Assembly: GCA_035995025.1 (NCBI GenBank)
Contig: DASYKY010000079.1
Coordinates: 124,001-188,000, forward strand
Length of the DNA: 64,000 bases
Reading direction: 5' to 3'
Origin: Actinophytocola sp035995025
GTDB lineage: Bacteria > Actinomycetota > Actinomycetes > Mycobacteriales > Pseudonocardiaceae
Position 1 is the first letter of the stretch. Every line of letters begins with the position of its first letter. A program made the position numbers and the translations under genes. This document shows, in pieces, positions 35,535-44,123 of this stretch. Below the pieces are notes generated by a model. It did not search any database and was not told the DNA's origin. It was given only the letters and a program-made list of their open reading frames with translations.

Positions 35535-36725
35535 ATGTCCGTGGGCCGCGAGTTCGACATCGTGCTGTTCGGTGCGACCGGCTTCACCGGTGGGCTGACC
35601 GCCGAGTACCTGGCTGCCAACGCGCCCAACGGATGCCGCTGGGCGCTCGCCGGCCGCAACGAAGCCAAGCTCGAGGCGCTGCGCTCGCGGCTGGCGGCGA
35701 TCAACCCCGCCTGCGCGTCGCTCGACCTGCTGCTGGCCGACGCCACCGACGCCGCCTCGCTGCGGGCGGTCGCCGCGCGCAGCCGGACGGTCGTGACCAC
35801 GGTCGGGCCCTACCTCAACTACGGCGAGCCTCTCGTCGCCGCGTGTGCCGACGAGGGCACCGACTACCTCGACCTCACCGGCGAGCCGGAGTTCGTCGAC
35901 CGGATGTACCTCGGCTACCACGAGCGAGCCGTCGCGAGTGGCGCGCGGATCGTGCACTGCTGCGGGTTCGACTCCATCCCCGCCGATCTCGGCGCGTATT
36001 ACACGGTGCGGCAGCTGCCGTCCGACGCGCCGATCAAGGTGCAGTGCTACATGTCCGTGTCGGCCGCCTTCTCCGGCGGCACCTACCACTCCGCCATCAC
36101 CGCGTTCTCGCGCATGCGGGAGATGGCGTCCGTGGCCGGCCGCAGGCGGCAGTCCGAGGGCGACCCGGAGGCGGGCCGCCGGGTGCATGGCGTGAAGGGC
36201 CTGCCGCGGTACGAGAAGACGGTGGACTCGTGGGTGCTGCCCGCGCCCATCATCGATCCGCAGGTGGTGCTGCGCTCGGCGCGGGTGCTCGAGGAGTACG
36301 GGCCCGACTTCTCCTACGGCCACTACCTCGCCGTGCGCAGGCTGCCGACCGCCGCCGCACTCGTCGGCGGGGTCGGCGCGGCTGTGGCGATAGCGCACGT
36401 GCCGCCGGCCCGGCGGTGGCTGCTCGGCCGCATGCAGCCGGGCGACGGGCCCGGCCCGGAGAAGCGGGCCAAGTCGTGGTTCCGCGCGCGGTTCGTGGCC
36501 GACTCGGGCGGGCGGCGGGTGCTCACGGAGGTGAGCGGCGGCGACCCGGGATACGACGAGACGGCGAAGATGCTGGCCGAGTCGGCCCTGTGCCTCGCGT
36601 TCGACGACGTGCCGAAGGTGGCCGGGCAGCTGACGACGGCCGTTGCCATGGGCAGCTCGCTGATCGACCGCCTGAAGCGGGCCGGGATGACGTTCCGGGT
36701 GGCCGGGGAGCACGCGGCGGTGTAG
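35535..36725 (+). CDS. Saccharopine dehydrogenase-like / trans-acting enoyl reductase family protein
   Basis: 396 residues. FDIVLFGATGFTGGLTAEYL is the N-terminal NAD(P)-binding motif of the saccharopine-dehydrogenase-like family, followed by TVGPYLNYGEPLVAACADEGTDYLDLTGE and the family segment HCCGFDSIPADLG. The closest named relatives are the mycobacterial trans-acting enoyl reductases, which reduce polyketide-derived lipids, though most members have unknown substrates. A hydrophobic stretch near residues 275-290 could associate with membrane. AGGGAG precedes ATG 35535. Confidence 0.85.
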   Translation: MSVGREFDIVLFGATGFTGGLTAEYLAANAPNGCRWALAGRNEAKLEALRSRLAAINPACASLDLLLADATDAASLRAVAARSRTVVTTVGPYLNYGEPLVAACADEGTDYLDLTGEPEFVDRMYLGYHERAVASGARIVHCCGFDSIPADLGAYYTVRQLPSDAPIKVQCYMSVSAAFSGGTYHSAITAFSRMREMASVAGRRRQSEGDPEAGRRVHGVKGLPRYEKTVDSWVLPAPIIDPQVVLRSARVLEEYGPDFSYGHYLAVRRLPTAAALVGGVGAAVAIAHVPPARRWLLGRMQPGDGPGPEKRAKSWFRARFVADSGGRRVLTEVSGGDPGYDETAKMLAESALCLAFDDVPKVAGQLTTAVAMGSSLIDRLKRAGMTFRVAGEHAAV

Positions 36726-36809
36726 CCGGGGGACGGGGGACGCGGTCGGGCTGGTCATGCCTCGATCGTGCCCGCTGGCGGCGGGCCGGGTGGCGGGCGG
36801 AGCCGTGGC

Positions 36810-36837
36810 TGTGGATAACTCGGTCGGCTGTGGATAA
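36810..36837 (-). repeat. Two perfect DnaA-box-type sequences 19 bp apart
   Basis: TGTGGATAA at 36810-36818 and 36829-36837, i.e. TTATCCACA twice on the minus strand, within two copies of a GGCTGTGGATAACTCGG unit. They lie in the gap after the enoyl-reductase gene and match the E. coli DnaA box exactly. They may be a remnant of the TTGTCCACA element family found elsewhere in the window, in opposite orientation. Confidence 0.6.
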
Positions 36838-36909
36838 CTCACCGTCGATGACCCGATCCGATGCAAGATGTACGGGGAACGACTTCCGTACTAGGACGAA
36901 TGGCCCTAG

Positions 36910-36940
36910 CGGTGATCCGACCGCACGTGAACGATCACCG
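36910..36940 (+). promoter_or_regulatory. Inverted repeat upstream of the nucleoside lipoprotein gene
   Basis: CGGTGATC (36910-36917) and GATCACCG (36933-36940), a perfect 8-bp dyad with 15 bases between, in the 359-base gap before the BMP lipoprotein gene. It could be the operator of the nucleoside uptake operon; the regulator is not in the window. The rest of the gap holds the DnaA-type boxes and no gene. Confidence 0.4.
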
Positions 36941-37084
36941 TGCGTGCGTCTGGGCCGCAACGCGAAAACGATTGTGTTACGCGCGCCTACGTGGCGGTAG
37001 CTCCGGATGGCCCGCAGAGTACGGTCTCGCGAATACGTTTGCGTTCGGTATACGCCGGGCGCAGAAGCCGGGAGGAGAAAGCCC

Positions 37085-38239
37085 TTGCGCTTCAAGCGGG
37101 GAGTCGCGGTCGCCGCGATCTTTTTGACCAGCGTGCTGTCCGTGGTCGGCTGTGCGAAGGATTCGGGAACTTCGGACAACGCATCGGGCGGCTCTGGCGG
37201 AACCGAGGGTTGCAAGACGGTGGACAAGCCGCCGGCCGCAACCGGAAGTGCCAGCTCGACCGACGCCGGTGCGGACACCGACGGCAGCAAGCTGAAGGTC
37301 GGCCTGGCCTTCGACATCGGCGGCCGCGGTGACGCGTCCTTCAACGACTCGGCGGCAGCCGGTCTGGACGAGGCCATCGACAAGATGGGCGTCAAGAAGG
37401 AGAACACCAAGGAGCTCACCGCCACCGACCAGGAGAGCGAGGACGCCAAGCAGGGCCGGCTCCGCCAGCTCGCGCAGGAGGGCCGAAACCCGATCGTCTC
37501 CGTCGGCTTCGCGTACTCGAACGCGGCCGCCGCGGTCGCCAAGCAGTACCCGAAGATCCAGTTCGCGGTCGTCGACGGTTTCGTCGAGGGCGCCCCGAAG
37601 AACGTCACCTTCCTCGGCTTCGCCGAGCACGAGGGCTCGTTCCTGGTCGGCGTGATCGCCGCGCTCAAGAGCAAGAAGTGCACGATCGGCTTCGTCGGCG
37701 GCGTGAACATCCCGCTGATCCAGAAGTTCCAGGCCGGCTTCGAGCAGGGCGTCAAGACCGTGGCCCCGGACGCCAAGATCGTCTCCACCTACATCACCGA
37801 GGCGGGCGACCTGACCGGCTTCACCGACCCGCCGAAGGGTCAGGTGGCCGCGAAGGGCCTGATCGACCAGGGCGCCGACGTGGTCTACCACGCCGCCGGC
37901 GCGTCCGGTAAGGGCGTGTTCGCCGCGGCCAAGGAGGCCAACGTGATGGCGATCGGCGTCGACTCCGACCAGTACAACCAGAAGACGGTCGCCGAGTACA
38001 AGGACGTGATCATCTCGTCCATGCTCAAGCGGGTCGACGTCGCGGTGTACGACTACATCGCCGCGGTCGCGAACAACGACCTCACGACCCTGCCGCCGGT
38101 CTTCGACCTGAAGGTCGACGGCGTCGGCTACTCGACGTCCGGCGGCAAGATCGACGACGAGACCAAGTCGTGGGTCGAGTCGTACAAGCAGCAGATCATC
38201 GACGGCAAGATCAAGGTCAACGACAAGACGTCCGGCTGA
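37085..38239 (+). CDS. BMP/PnrA-family nucleoside-binding lipoprotein
   Basis: 384 residues. A basic start (LRFKRG), hydrophobic segment and lipobox LSVVGC (Cys about residue 22) make it an exported, lipid-anchored protein. A Gly/Ser/Thr-rich linker follows, then the BMP domain: VGLAFDIGGRGDASFNDSA, VGFAYSNAAAAVA, FVEGAPKNVTFLGFAEHEGSFLVG, GVDSDQYNQ. PnrA-type proteins bind purine nucleosides, which fits the deaminase and phosphorylase genes downstream. Start TTG 37085 is chosen because GGGAGGAG lies just before it. A strong hairpin follows its stop. Confidence 0.9.
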   Translation: MRFKRGVAVAAIFLTSVLSVVGCAKDSGTSDNASGGSGGTEGCKTVDKPPAATGSASSTDAGADTDGSKLKVGLAFDIGGRGDASFNDSAAAGLDEAIDKMGVKKENTKELTATDQESEDAKQGRLRQLAQEGRNPIVSVGFAYSNAAAAVAKQYPKIQFAVVDGFVEGAPKNVTFLGFAEHEGSFLVGVIAALKSKKCTIGFVGGVNIPLIQKFQAGFEQGVKTVAPDAKIVSTYITEAGDLTGFTDPPKGQVAAKGLIDQGADVVYHAAGASGKGVFAAAKEANVMAIGVDSDQYNQKTVAEYKDVIISSMLKRVDVAVYDYIAAVANNDLTTLPPVFDLKVDGVGYSTSGGKIDDETKSWVESYKQQIIDGKIKVNDKTSG

Positions 38240-38253
38240 CCGATCTGCATGAC

Positions 38254-38290
38254 ACCCGTGGGTGTGCGGCGCGGCCGCACACCCACGGGT
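38254..38290 (+). terminator. Intra-operon hairpin after the binding-protein gene
   Basis: Perfect 16-bp arms, ACCCGTGGGTGTGCGG (38254-38269) and its complement (38275-38290), with a 5-base loop. Position between the lipoprotein and its ATPase suggests a leaky terminator or mRNA-protecting hairpin that keeps the lipoprotein at higher levels than the membrane parts. Confidence 0.75.
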
Positions 38291-38316
38291 ATTTACCGTG
38301 AGAAGGGCCTCCTTCG

Positions 38317-39945
38317 ATGACCGACAGTGATCTCAGCGTGGATCCGACCGCGGATCAGGCCGCGCGACCCGCGGTCGAGCTGACCGGCATCACCAAGCGG
38401 TTCCCCGGCGTGGTCGCCAACAGCGACGTCCACCTGACCGTGCGCGCGGGCGAGGTACACGCGCTGTGCGGTGAGAACGGTGCGGGCAAGTCCACCCTGA
38501 TGAAGATCCTCTACGGGATGCAGAGCCCGGACGAGGGCACCGTCGCGGTGAACGGCGAGCAGGTGCGCTTCAAGTCGCCGTCCGAGGCGATCCGGGCCGG
38601 CATCGGCATGGTGCACCAGCACTTCATGCTCGCCGACAACCTGACCGTGCTGGAGAACGTGGTGCTCGGCGCCGAGGCGATGTACGGCATCGGCCGCAGA
38701 GCGAAGGCCCGGGTCCGCGACCTCGCCGGTGCCACCGGCCTCGACGTCGACCCGGACACCCTGGTGGAGCGGCTGGGCGTCGCCGACCGGCAGCGCGTGG
38801 AGATCCTCAAGGTGCTCTACCGCGGCGCGAAGATCGTCATCCTCGACGAGCCGACCGCGGTGCTCGTGCCGCAGGAGGTCGACGAGCTTTTCGACACGCT
38901 GCGCACGATGCGCGACGACGGCTACACCTTCCTGTTCATCTCCCACAAGCTCGACGAGGTGCGCGCGATCGCGGACACCGTCACGGTCATCCGCCGGGGC
39001 ACCACCGTCGGCACGGTCGACCCGGCCACGGTCACCTCGCGCCAGCTGGCCGAGATGATGGTCGGCAGCGAGCTGCCGAGCCCGGAGACCCGCACCACCA
39101 CGGTCACCGACAAGGAGGTCCTGCGGGTCGAGGGCCTCACGCTGCGCACCCCGGACGGCCGCGCGCTGCTCGACTCGCTCGACGTCGTGGTCCGCTCCGG
39201 TGAGGTGCTGGGCATCGCGGGCGTCGAGGGCAACGGGCAGACCGAGCTCGTCGAGACGATCATGGGCATGCGGAAGGCCGCGGCCGGCCGGATCGTGCTC
39301 GACGGCCGTGACCTGACAAAGGCCGGCACCCTCGCCCGGCGCGAGGCCGGCATCGGCTACATCCCCGAGGACCGCACCCGCTACGGCCTGCTGCTCACCC
39401 AGCCGCTGTGGGCCAACCGGATCCTCGGCCACCAGACCAGAAGCCCCGCGTCGCACGGCTTCCTCCTCAACGTCTCCGGTGCGCGAGCCGACACCAGGCG
39501 CATCGTCGAGCAGTTCGACGTCCGCACCCCCGGCATCGAGGTCACCGCGGCGTCGCTGTCCGGCGGCAACCAGCAGAAGCTGGTGGTCGGCCGCGAGCTC
39601 TCCGGCGACCCGGCGCTGCTGATCGCCTCGCACCCCACCCGCGGCGTGGACGTCGGCGCGCAGGCCGCGATCTGGGACCACATCCGTTCGGCCCGCGCCC
39701 GCGGGCTCGCCGTGCTGCTGGTCTCGGCCGACCTCGACGAGCTCATCGGCCTGTCGGACTCCATCAAGGTCATGCTGCGCGGCCGGTTCGTCGCCGACGC
39801 CGACCCCGCGACCGTCACCCCCGAGGACCTCGGCTCGGCCATGACCGGCGCGGGCGACGTGGACGCCGAAGGGCGTCTGAAGGTCGACGACGCCGGGTCC
39901 GGCGAGTCCGCCGCGGTACCCGCTACGGAAGGAGACAAGCAGTGA
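38317..39945 (+). CDS. Nucleoside ABC transporter ATP-binding protein (two ATPase domains)
   Basis: 542 residues, the ATPase of a BMP-type nucleoside importer (NupO/YufO-like). Domain 1 has Walker A GENGAGKST (about 50-58) and Walker B IVILDEPTAVL, with VADRQRVEILK in place of a canonical signature. Domain 2 has LSGGNQQKLVVGREL, but its Walker B is LLIASHPTRGVD, so the usual catalytic Asp-Glu is replaced by Ser-His, as is common for the second site in this subfamily. An acidic tail of ~35 residues follows. The stop overlaps the next GTG by four bases. Confidence 0.9.
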   Translation: MTDSDLSVDPTADQAARPAVELTGITKRFPGVVANSDVHLTVRAGEVHALCGENGAGKSTLMKILYGMQSPDEGTVAVNGEQVRFKSPSEAIRAGIGMVHQHFMLADNLTVLENVVLGAEAMYGIGRRAKARVRDLAGATGLDVDPDTLVERLGVADRQRVEILKVLYRGAKIVILDEPTAVLVPQEVDELFDTLRTMRDDGYTFLFISHKLDEVRAIADTVTVIRRGTTVGTVDPATVTSRQLAEMMVGSELPSPETRTTTVTDKEVLRVEGLTLRTPDGRALLDSLDVVVRSGEVLGIAGVEGNGQTELVETIMGMRKAAAGRIVLDGRDLTKAGTLARREAGIGYIPEDRTRYGLLLTQPLWANRILGHQTRSPASHGFLLNVSGARADTRRIVEQFDVRTPGIEVTAASLSGGNQQKLVVGRELSGDPALLIASHPTRGVDVGAQAAIWDHIRSARARGLAVLLVSADLDELIGLSDSIKVMLRGRFVADADPATVTPEDLGSAMTGAGDVDAEGRLKVDDAGSGESAAVPATEGDKQ

Positions 39946-41045
39946 TCGCCAGGCTGCGGTCGTCGCTGCTGGCGCCCGTGCTCGCGATCGTCGTCTCGGC
40001 CCTGCTCTGCGCGCTCATCCTGCTGCTCTCCGGGGCGAACCCGATCGACGCCCTCGGCGCGATGATCAGCCAGGTCGGCGAGGGACAGGTCGCGGTCGAC
40101 ATCGTCAACAGCACCGCCATCTACATGATCGCCTCGATCGCGGCCGCCATCGGTTTCCAGATGAACCTGCTGAACATCGGGATCGAGGGGCAGTACCGGA
40201 TCGGCGCGCTCGTCGCGGCCATCGTGGGCAGCGCGATCGTGCTGCCGGCCCCGCTGCACTGGATCGTCATCCTGATCGTCGCCATGATCGCCGGGGCGCT
40301 GTGGGCGCTGCTGCCGGCGATCCTCAAGGTGACCCGCGGGGTGCACGAGGTGCTCTCCACGATCATGATGAACGCGATCGCGTTCGGCCTCGCGGCGTAC
40401 CTGATCCGCCGCGACCAGTTCGGCATCCTGATCGGCAACAACGTCTCCACCGAGCCGATCCCCGACTCCGGCCTGGTGCCCGGCATCTCGCTCGGTGACC
40501 GCGGCACGATCTTCGGGCTGGTCTTCCTGGCGGTGCTCGCCGCGGCGCTGTACGGCGGGACGATGAACAGGACCCGGTTCGGGTTCGAGCTCCGGGCGTC
40601 GGGCCTGTCCCCGACGGCGGCGTCCGCGGGCGGCGTGAACGCCAAGCGGATGATCGTGATCGCGCTCCTGTCCTCGGGCGCGGTCGCGGGCCTCATCGGT
40701 ATGCCGGAGATCCTCGGTCGCGACCACGCGTACACGCTGAACTTCACCGCCGGGTACGGCTTCGCGGCGCTGGGCATTGCCCTGCTGGGCCGCAACCATC
40801 CGGTCGGTATCGCGTTCGGGTCACTTCTCTGGGCGTTCCTCGAGAAGTCCAAGTCCGCACTCGACAACGTCGGCGTGCCGCGCGAGATCGCGACGATCAT
40901 GGAGGGCCTGATCGTGCTGTCCGTGGTCATCTCCTACGAGGTCGTCAAGCGGTTCGACCAGGCCGCGGAGCAACGCAGGGTCGGCCGTGCGCTCGGCATC
41001 GCCGGTCCCGTCGAACCCTTCATCTCGCCGGAGGCCGCGAAATGA
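39942..41045 (+). CDS. Nucleoside ABC transporter permease 1
   Basis: 367 residues, BPD_transp_2 family (NupP/YufP-like), with about eight to ten membrane helices. IGFQMNLLNIGIEGQYRIGALVA near residues 65-87 is the family signature, and FELRASGLSPTAASAGGVNAKRM is the cytoplasmic coupling segment. It forms half of the pore with the following permease. GTG 39942 follows AAGGAGACAAGC; the open frame reaching back to 39408 is a shadow of the ATPase gene. Stop and next ATG overlap by four bases. Confidence 0.92.
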   Translation: MIARLRSSLLAPVLAIVVSALLCALILLLSGANPIDALGAMISQVGEGQVAVDIVNSTAIYMIASIAAAIGFQMNLLNIGIEGQYRIGALVAAIVGSAIVLPAPLHWIVILIVAMIAGALWALLPAILKVTRGVHEVLSTIMMNAIAFGLAAYLIRRDQFGILIGNNVSTEPIPDSGLVPGISLGDRGTIFGLVFLAVLAAALYGGTMNRTRFGFELRASGLSPTAASAGGVNAKRMIVIALLSSGAVAGLIGMPEILGRDHAYTLNFTAGYGFAALGIALLGRNHPVGIAFGSLLWAFLEKSKSALDNVGVPREIATIMEGLIVLSVVISYEVVKRFDQAAEQRRVGRALGIAGPVEPFISPEAAK

Positions 41046-42334
41046 GCATGGTCGAGGTTCAGCCGGGGGTGCCCAACACGCCCGGCGGCACGGGGATGAC
41101 GATGCCGGTCGCGGCACGGCGCCGCAGGCTGCCCGCCTGGGCGTTGTTCACGATCGGCGTCGTGGCCGTGGTCGGCGTGCTGTCGATGACGTCGTACCTG
41201 ACCGACCAGCCGGCGCTGACCTCGTCGTCGACCATGCAGAACACGGTGACCCTGGGGCTGCCGATCCTCTTGTGTGGTCTCGGCGGTCTGTGGTCCGAGC
41301 GTTCCGGCATGATCAACATCGGTCTCGAGGGCATGATGATCCTCGGCACCTGGGGTGCCGCGTGGGGTGGCCTGCATGGCGGCCCGTGGATGTCGGTGCT
41401 GGTGGGCGCGGTCCTCGGTGCACTCGGCGGCCTGCTGCACGCGATCGCGACCGTCACGTTCGGCGTCAACCACATCGTGTCCGGTGTCGCGATCAACCTG
41501 CTCGGCGCGGGCATCACCAAATACCTGTCGACGTTGATCTTCGAGCCACTGTCGAGCAACCCGCGTGACTCGCCGCCGGTCGAGCAGTTCGACACCTACT
41601 CGGTGCCGGGACTCGACGGCTGGCTCGGGGACCTGGAGGCGCAGCAGCGGGTGGTCATCTCGGACGTCGCCGGGATCTTGCGCGGCCTGGTGACCCGGGT
41701 GTCGCCGGTGCTGCTGTTGTCGATCCTGCTGGTGGTCGTGACGTATCTGGTGCTGTGGCGGAGCCGGTTCGGCCTGCGGCTGCGGTCGTGCGGGGAGAAC
41801 CCGGTGGCGTCGGAGTCGCTGGGCGTGAACGTCTACCTGTACAAGTACATCGCGGTGATCGTGTCCGGCGCGCTCGCCGGGCTCGGTGGCGCGGCGCTCG
41901 TGCTGGGGTCCAGCCCGTCGATCTACTCCGAGGGCCAGACCGCGAACCGCGGCTTCATCGGTCTCGCGGCGATGATCTTCGGCAACTGGCGGCCGCTCGG
42001 CACGCTCGCCGGCTCGACGCTGTTCGGCTACTCGGACGGCCTGCGGCTGTCGTCGGGGCCGGAGACGGTGCACGCGCTGCTGTACGCGGCGGTGATCGTG
42101 GCCGGGCTGATCGTCGTGTGGCAGCTGTTCCGGCGGCGCTGGACCGGAGCCGCGCTGGCCGCGTCGGGTGCCGTGGTGGTGTACATCCTGTACTTCTTCA
42201 CCGACGAGCTGCCGACCGAGTTCCTGCCGTACACCCCGCACATCATCACGCTGATCGTGCTGGCGCTCGCCGCGCAACGACTACGACCACCCGCCGCGGA
42301 CGGGTTGCCCTACCGGCGGGGTGAGGGTGACTAG
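41042..42334 (+). CDS. Nucleoside ABC transporter permease 2
   Basis: 430 residues, partner permease (NupQ/YufQ-like): IGLEGMMILGTWGAAW signature near residues 97-112, GLRLRSCGENPVASESLGVNVYLYKY coupling segment, and about nine helices. The N-terminus has a ~30-residue cytoplasmic lead; there are extra C-terminal helices compared with short homologues. It overlaps the cytidine deaminase gene by 14 bases, indicating translational coupling between uptake and first catabolic step. Confidence 0.9.
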   Translation: MSMVEVQPGVPNTPGGTGMTMPVAARRRRLPAWALFTIGVVAVVGVLSMTSYLTDQPALTSSSTMQNTVTLGLPILLCGLGGLWSERSGMINIGLEGMMILGTWGAAWGGLHGGPWMSVLVGAVLGALGGLLHAIATVTFGVNHIVSGVAINLLGAGITKYLSTLIFEPLSSNPRDSPPVEQFDTYSVPGLDGWLGDLEAQQRVVISDVAGILRGLVTRVSPVLLLSILLVVVTYLVLWRSRFGLRLRSCGENPVASESLGVNVYLYKYIAVIVSGALAGLGGAALVLGSSPSIYSEGQTANRGFIGLAAMIFGNWRPLGTLAGSTLFGYSDGLRLSSGPETVHALLYAAVIVAGLIVVWQLFRRRWTGAALAASGAVVVYILYFFTDELPTEFLPYTPHIITLIVLALAAQRLRPPAADGLPYRRGEGD

Positions 42335-42749
42335 CCTGGCCACTGTGGACGGCACGGTTGACTGGGACGCGTTGCGCACGGCGGCGGTCGAGGCGGCCGC
42401 ACAGGCGTACTGCCCGTACTCCGGGTTGCAGGTGGGTGCGGCCGCGCTGGTCGAAGGGACCGACGGGGCCGGCCGGGTCGTCGTCGGCTGCAATGTCGAG
42501 AACGCCTCGTACGGGCTCGGGCTGTGCGCGGAGTGCACGATGGCTGGCCAGCTGCGGCTGACCGGCGGCGGCCGGTTCACAGCGGTGGCGTGCCGCAGCG
42601 GGGCCGGCGAGCTGCTGATGCCGTGCGGCCGGTGCCGGCAGGTGCTCTACGAGCTGGGCGGGCCGGACTGCCTGCTGGACACGCCGTCGGGCCCGATGGC
42701 GATGCGTGACGTGCTGCCGCACGCGTTCGGCCCGGACGACTTGCCGTGA
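42321..42749 (+). CDS. cdd: Cytidine deaminase
   Basis: 142 residues of the homotetrameric cytidine deaminase family, which turns (deoxy)cytidine into (deoxy)uridine. The zinc site is complete: CAECTM (Cys near 71 with catalytic Glu) and PCGRCRQ (two Cys near 103 and 106), preceded by VENASYG. GTG 42321 is taken as start although it overlaps the permease; a GTG at 42345 is an alternative that avoids most of the overlap. Its stop overlaps the thymidine phosphorylase GTG by four bases. Confidence 0.92.
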   Translation: MRVTSLATVDGTVDWDALRTAAVEAAAQAYCPYSGLQVGAAALVEGTDGAGRVVVGCNVENASYGLGLCAECTMAGQLRLTGGGRFTAVACRSGAGELLMPCGRCRQVLYELGGPDCLLDTPSGPMAMRDVLPHAFGPDDLP

Positions 42750-44032
42750 CCACGTTCTCGGCGGTCGACGTGATCCGCGCGAAGCGCGACGGCGGGGTGC
42801 TCTCGGACGAGCAGATCGACTGGGTCGTCGACGCCTACACCCGCGGCGAGGTCGCGGACGAGCAGATGTCCGCGCTGGCGATGGCGATCTTCCTGCGTGG
42901 CATGACGCCCGCGGAGACCGCGCGCTGGACCCGGGCCATGATCGACTCCGGTGAGCGGCTGAGCTGGCCCGCCGGCCGGCCGACGGTCGACAAGCACTCG
43001 ACCGGCGGGGTCGGTGACAAGATCACGCTGCCGCTGGCGCCGCTGGTGGCGGCGTGCGGTGCTGCGGTGCCGCAGCTGTCCGGGCGCGGGCTCGGGCACA
43101 CGGGTGGGACGCTGGACAAGCTGGAGTCGATCCCGGGGTGGCGGGCGTCGCTGTCGTCGGCGGAGATCCGCGCGCAGCTGGAGTCGGTGGGCGCGGTGGT
43201 GTGCGCGCCGACGGAGGGGCTCGCGCCGGCGGACCGCAAGCTGTACGCCCTGCGCGACGTGACCGCGACCGTGGAGTGCGTGCCGCTGATCGCGTCGTCG
43301 ATCATGTCGAAGAAGATCGCCGAGGGCGCGGGCGCGCTGGTGCTGGACGTGAAGGTCGGCTCGGGTGCGTTCATGCCGACGCTCGAGTCGGCGCGCGAGC
43401 TGGCATCGGCCCTGGTGTCGATCGGCGACGAGCACGGCCTGCGGGTGACGGCGCTGCTGACGGACATGTCGGCGCCGCTCGGCCGCGCGGTGGGCAATGC
43501 GGTCGAGGTGGCCGAGTCGGTCGAGGTGCTGCAGGGCGGCGGGCCGCCGGACGTCGTGGAGCTGACCGTCGCGCTGGCGTCGGAGATGCTGTCGCTGGCG
43601 GGGATCGCGGCCGACCCTGCCGCGGTGCTGGCGTCCGGCGCGGCGTACGAGAAGTGGTGTGAGCTGATCGCGGCGCAGGGCGGCGACCCGTCGGCGCCGC
43701 TGCCGGAGCCAGCGCACGTTTCGCGGGCGGTGCACGCGCCGCGGTCCGGCGTGGTGACGCGAGTGGACGCGCGGTCGGTCGGCGTCGCGGCGTGGCGGCT
43801 CGGTGCCGGGCGGGCGCGCAAGGAGCACCCGGTGCAGGCGGCGGCCGGCGTGCTGTGCCTGGCCAAGCCGGGCGAGCCGGTGGCCGAGGGGGAGCCGCTG
43901 TTCGAGCTGCGCACCGACACGCCCGACGCGGTCGCGGGCGCGCTGGCGGCGCTGGCGGGCGCGGTGGACATCGCCGACTCCGCCCCGGCCCGGACGCCGC
44001 TTGTTCTCGAGACGACTCACGGCAGTCGCTGA
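42746..44032 (+). CDS. deoA: Thymidine phosphorylase
   Basis: 428 residues of the pyrimidine-nucleoside phosphorylase family, releasing thymine or uracil and (deoxy)ribose-1-phosphate. Phosphate and substrate sites are visible: VDKHSTGGVGDK (about residues 80-91), SGRGLGHTGGTLDKLE, LYALRDVTATVE and SSIMSKKIAEGA; the C-terminal alpha/beta domain carries the GVVTRVDARSVGVAAWRLGAG stretch. It completes the uptake-deamination-phosphorolysis operon. The stop is followed within seven bases by a TTGTCCACA element (44039). Confidence 0.94.
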   Translation: MTTFSAVDVIRAKRDGGVLSDEQIDWVVDAYTRGEVADEQMSALAMAIFLRGMTPAETARWTRAMIDSGERLSWPAGRPTVDKHSTGGVGDKITLPLAPLVAACGAAVPQLSGRGLGHTGGTLDKLESIPGWRASLSSAEIRAQLESVGAVVCAPTEGLAPADRKLYALRDVTATVECVPLIASSIMSKKIAEGAGALVLDVKVGSGAFMPTLESARELASALVSIGDEHGLRVTALLTDMSAPLGRAVGNAVEVAESVEVLQGGGPPDVVELTVALASEMLSLAGIAADPAAVLASGAAYEKWCELIAAQGGDPSAPLPEPAHVSRAVHAPRSGVVTRVDARSVGVAAWRLGAGRARKEHPVQAAAGVLCLAKPGEPVAEGEPLFELRTDTPDAVAGALAALAGAVDIADSAPARTPLVLETTHGSR

Positions 44033-44038
44033 CCGAAG

Positions 44039-44110
44039 TTGTCCACAGGCCAGGCTCGCGGGCCCTGTTGTGTCGGTGCTCGCGAATAGACTGGAAATCG
44101 GGGGGCCCCC
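44039..44110 (+). repeat. TTGTCCACA / TGTCGG-N9-TAG element, copy D
   Basis: TTGTCCACA at 44039, (G)TGTCGGTG at 44070, ATAGACTGG at 44086 and GGGGGGCCCCC at 44100-44110. Block spacing (31, 16, 14) matches copies A-C. It starts seven bases after the deoA stop and is untranslated, and it is followed by the periodic array. Confidence 0.75.
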
Positions 44111-44123
44111 GCGTGGGCGGCGG

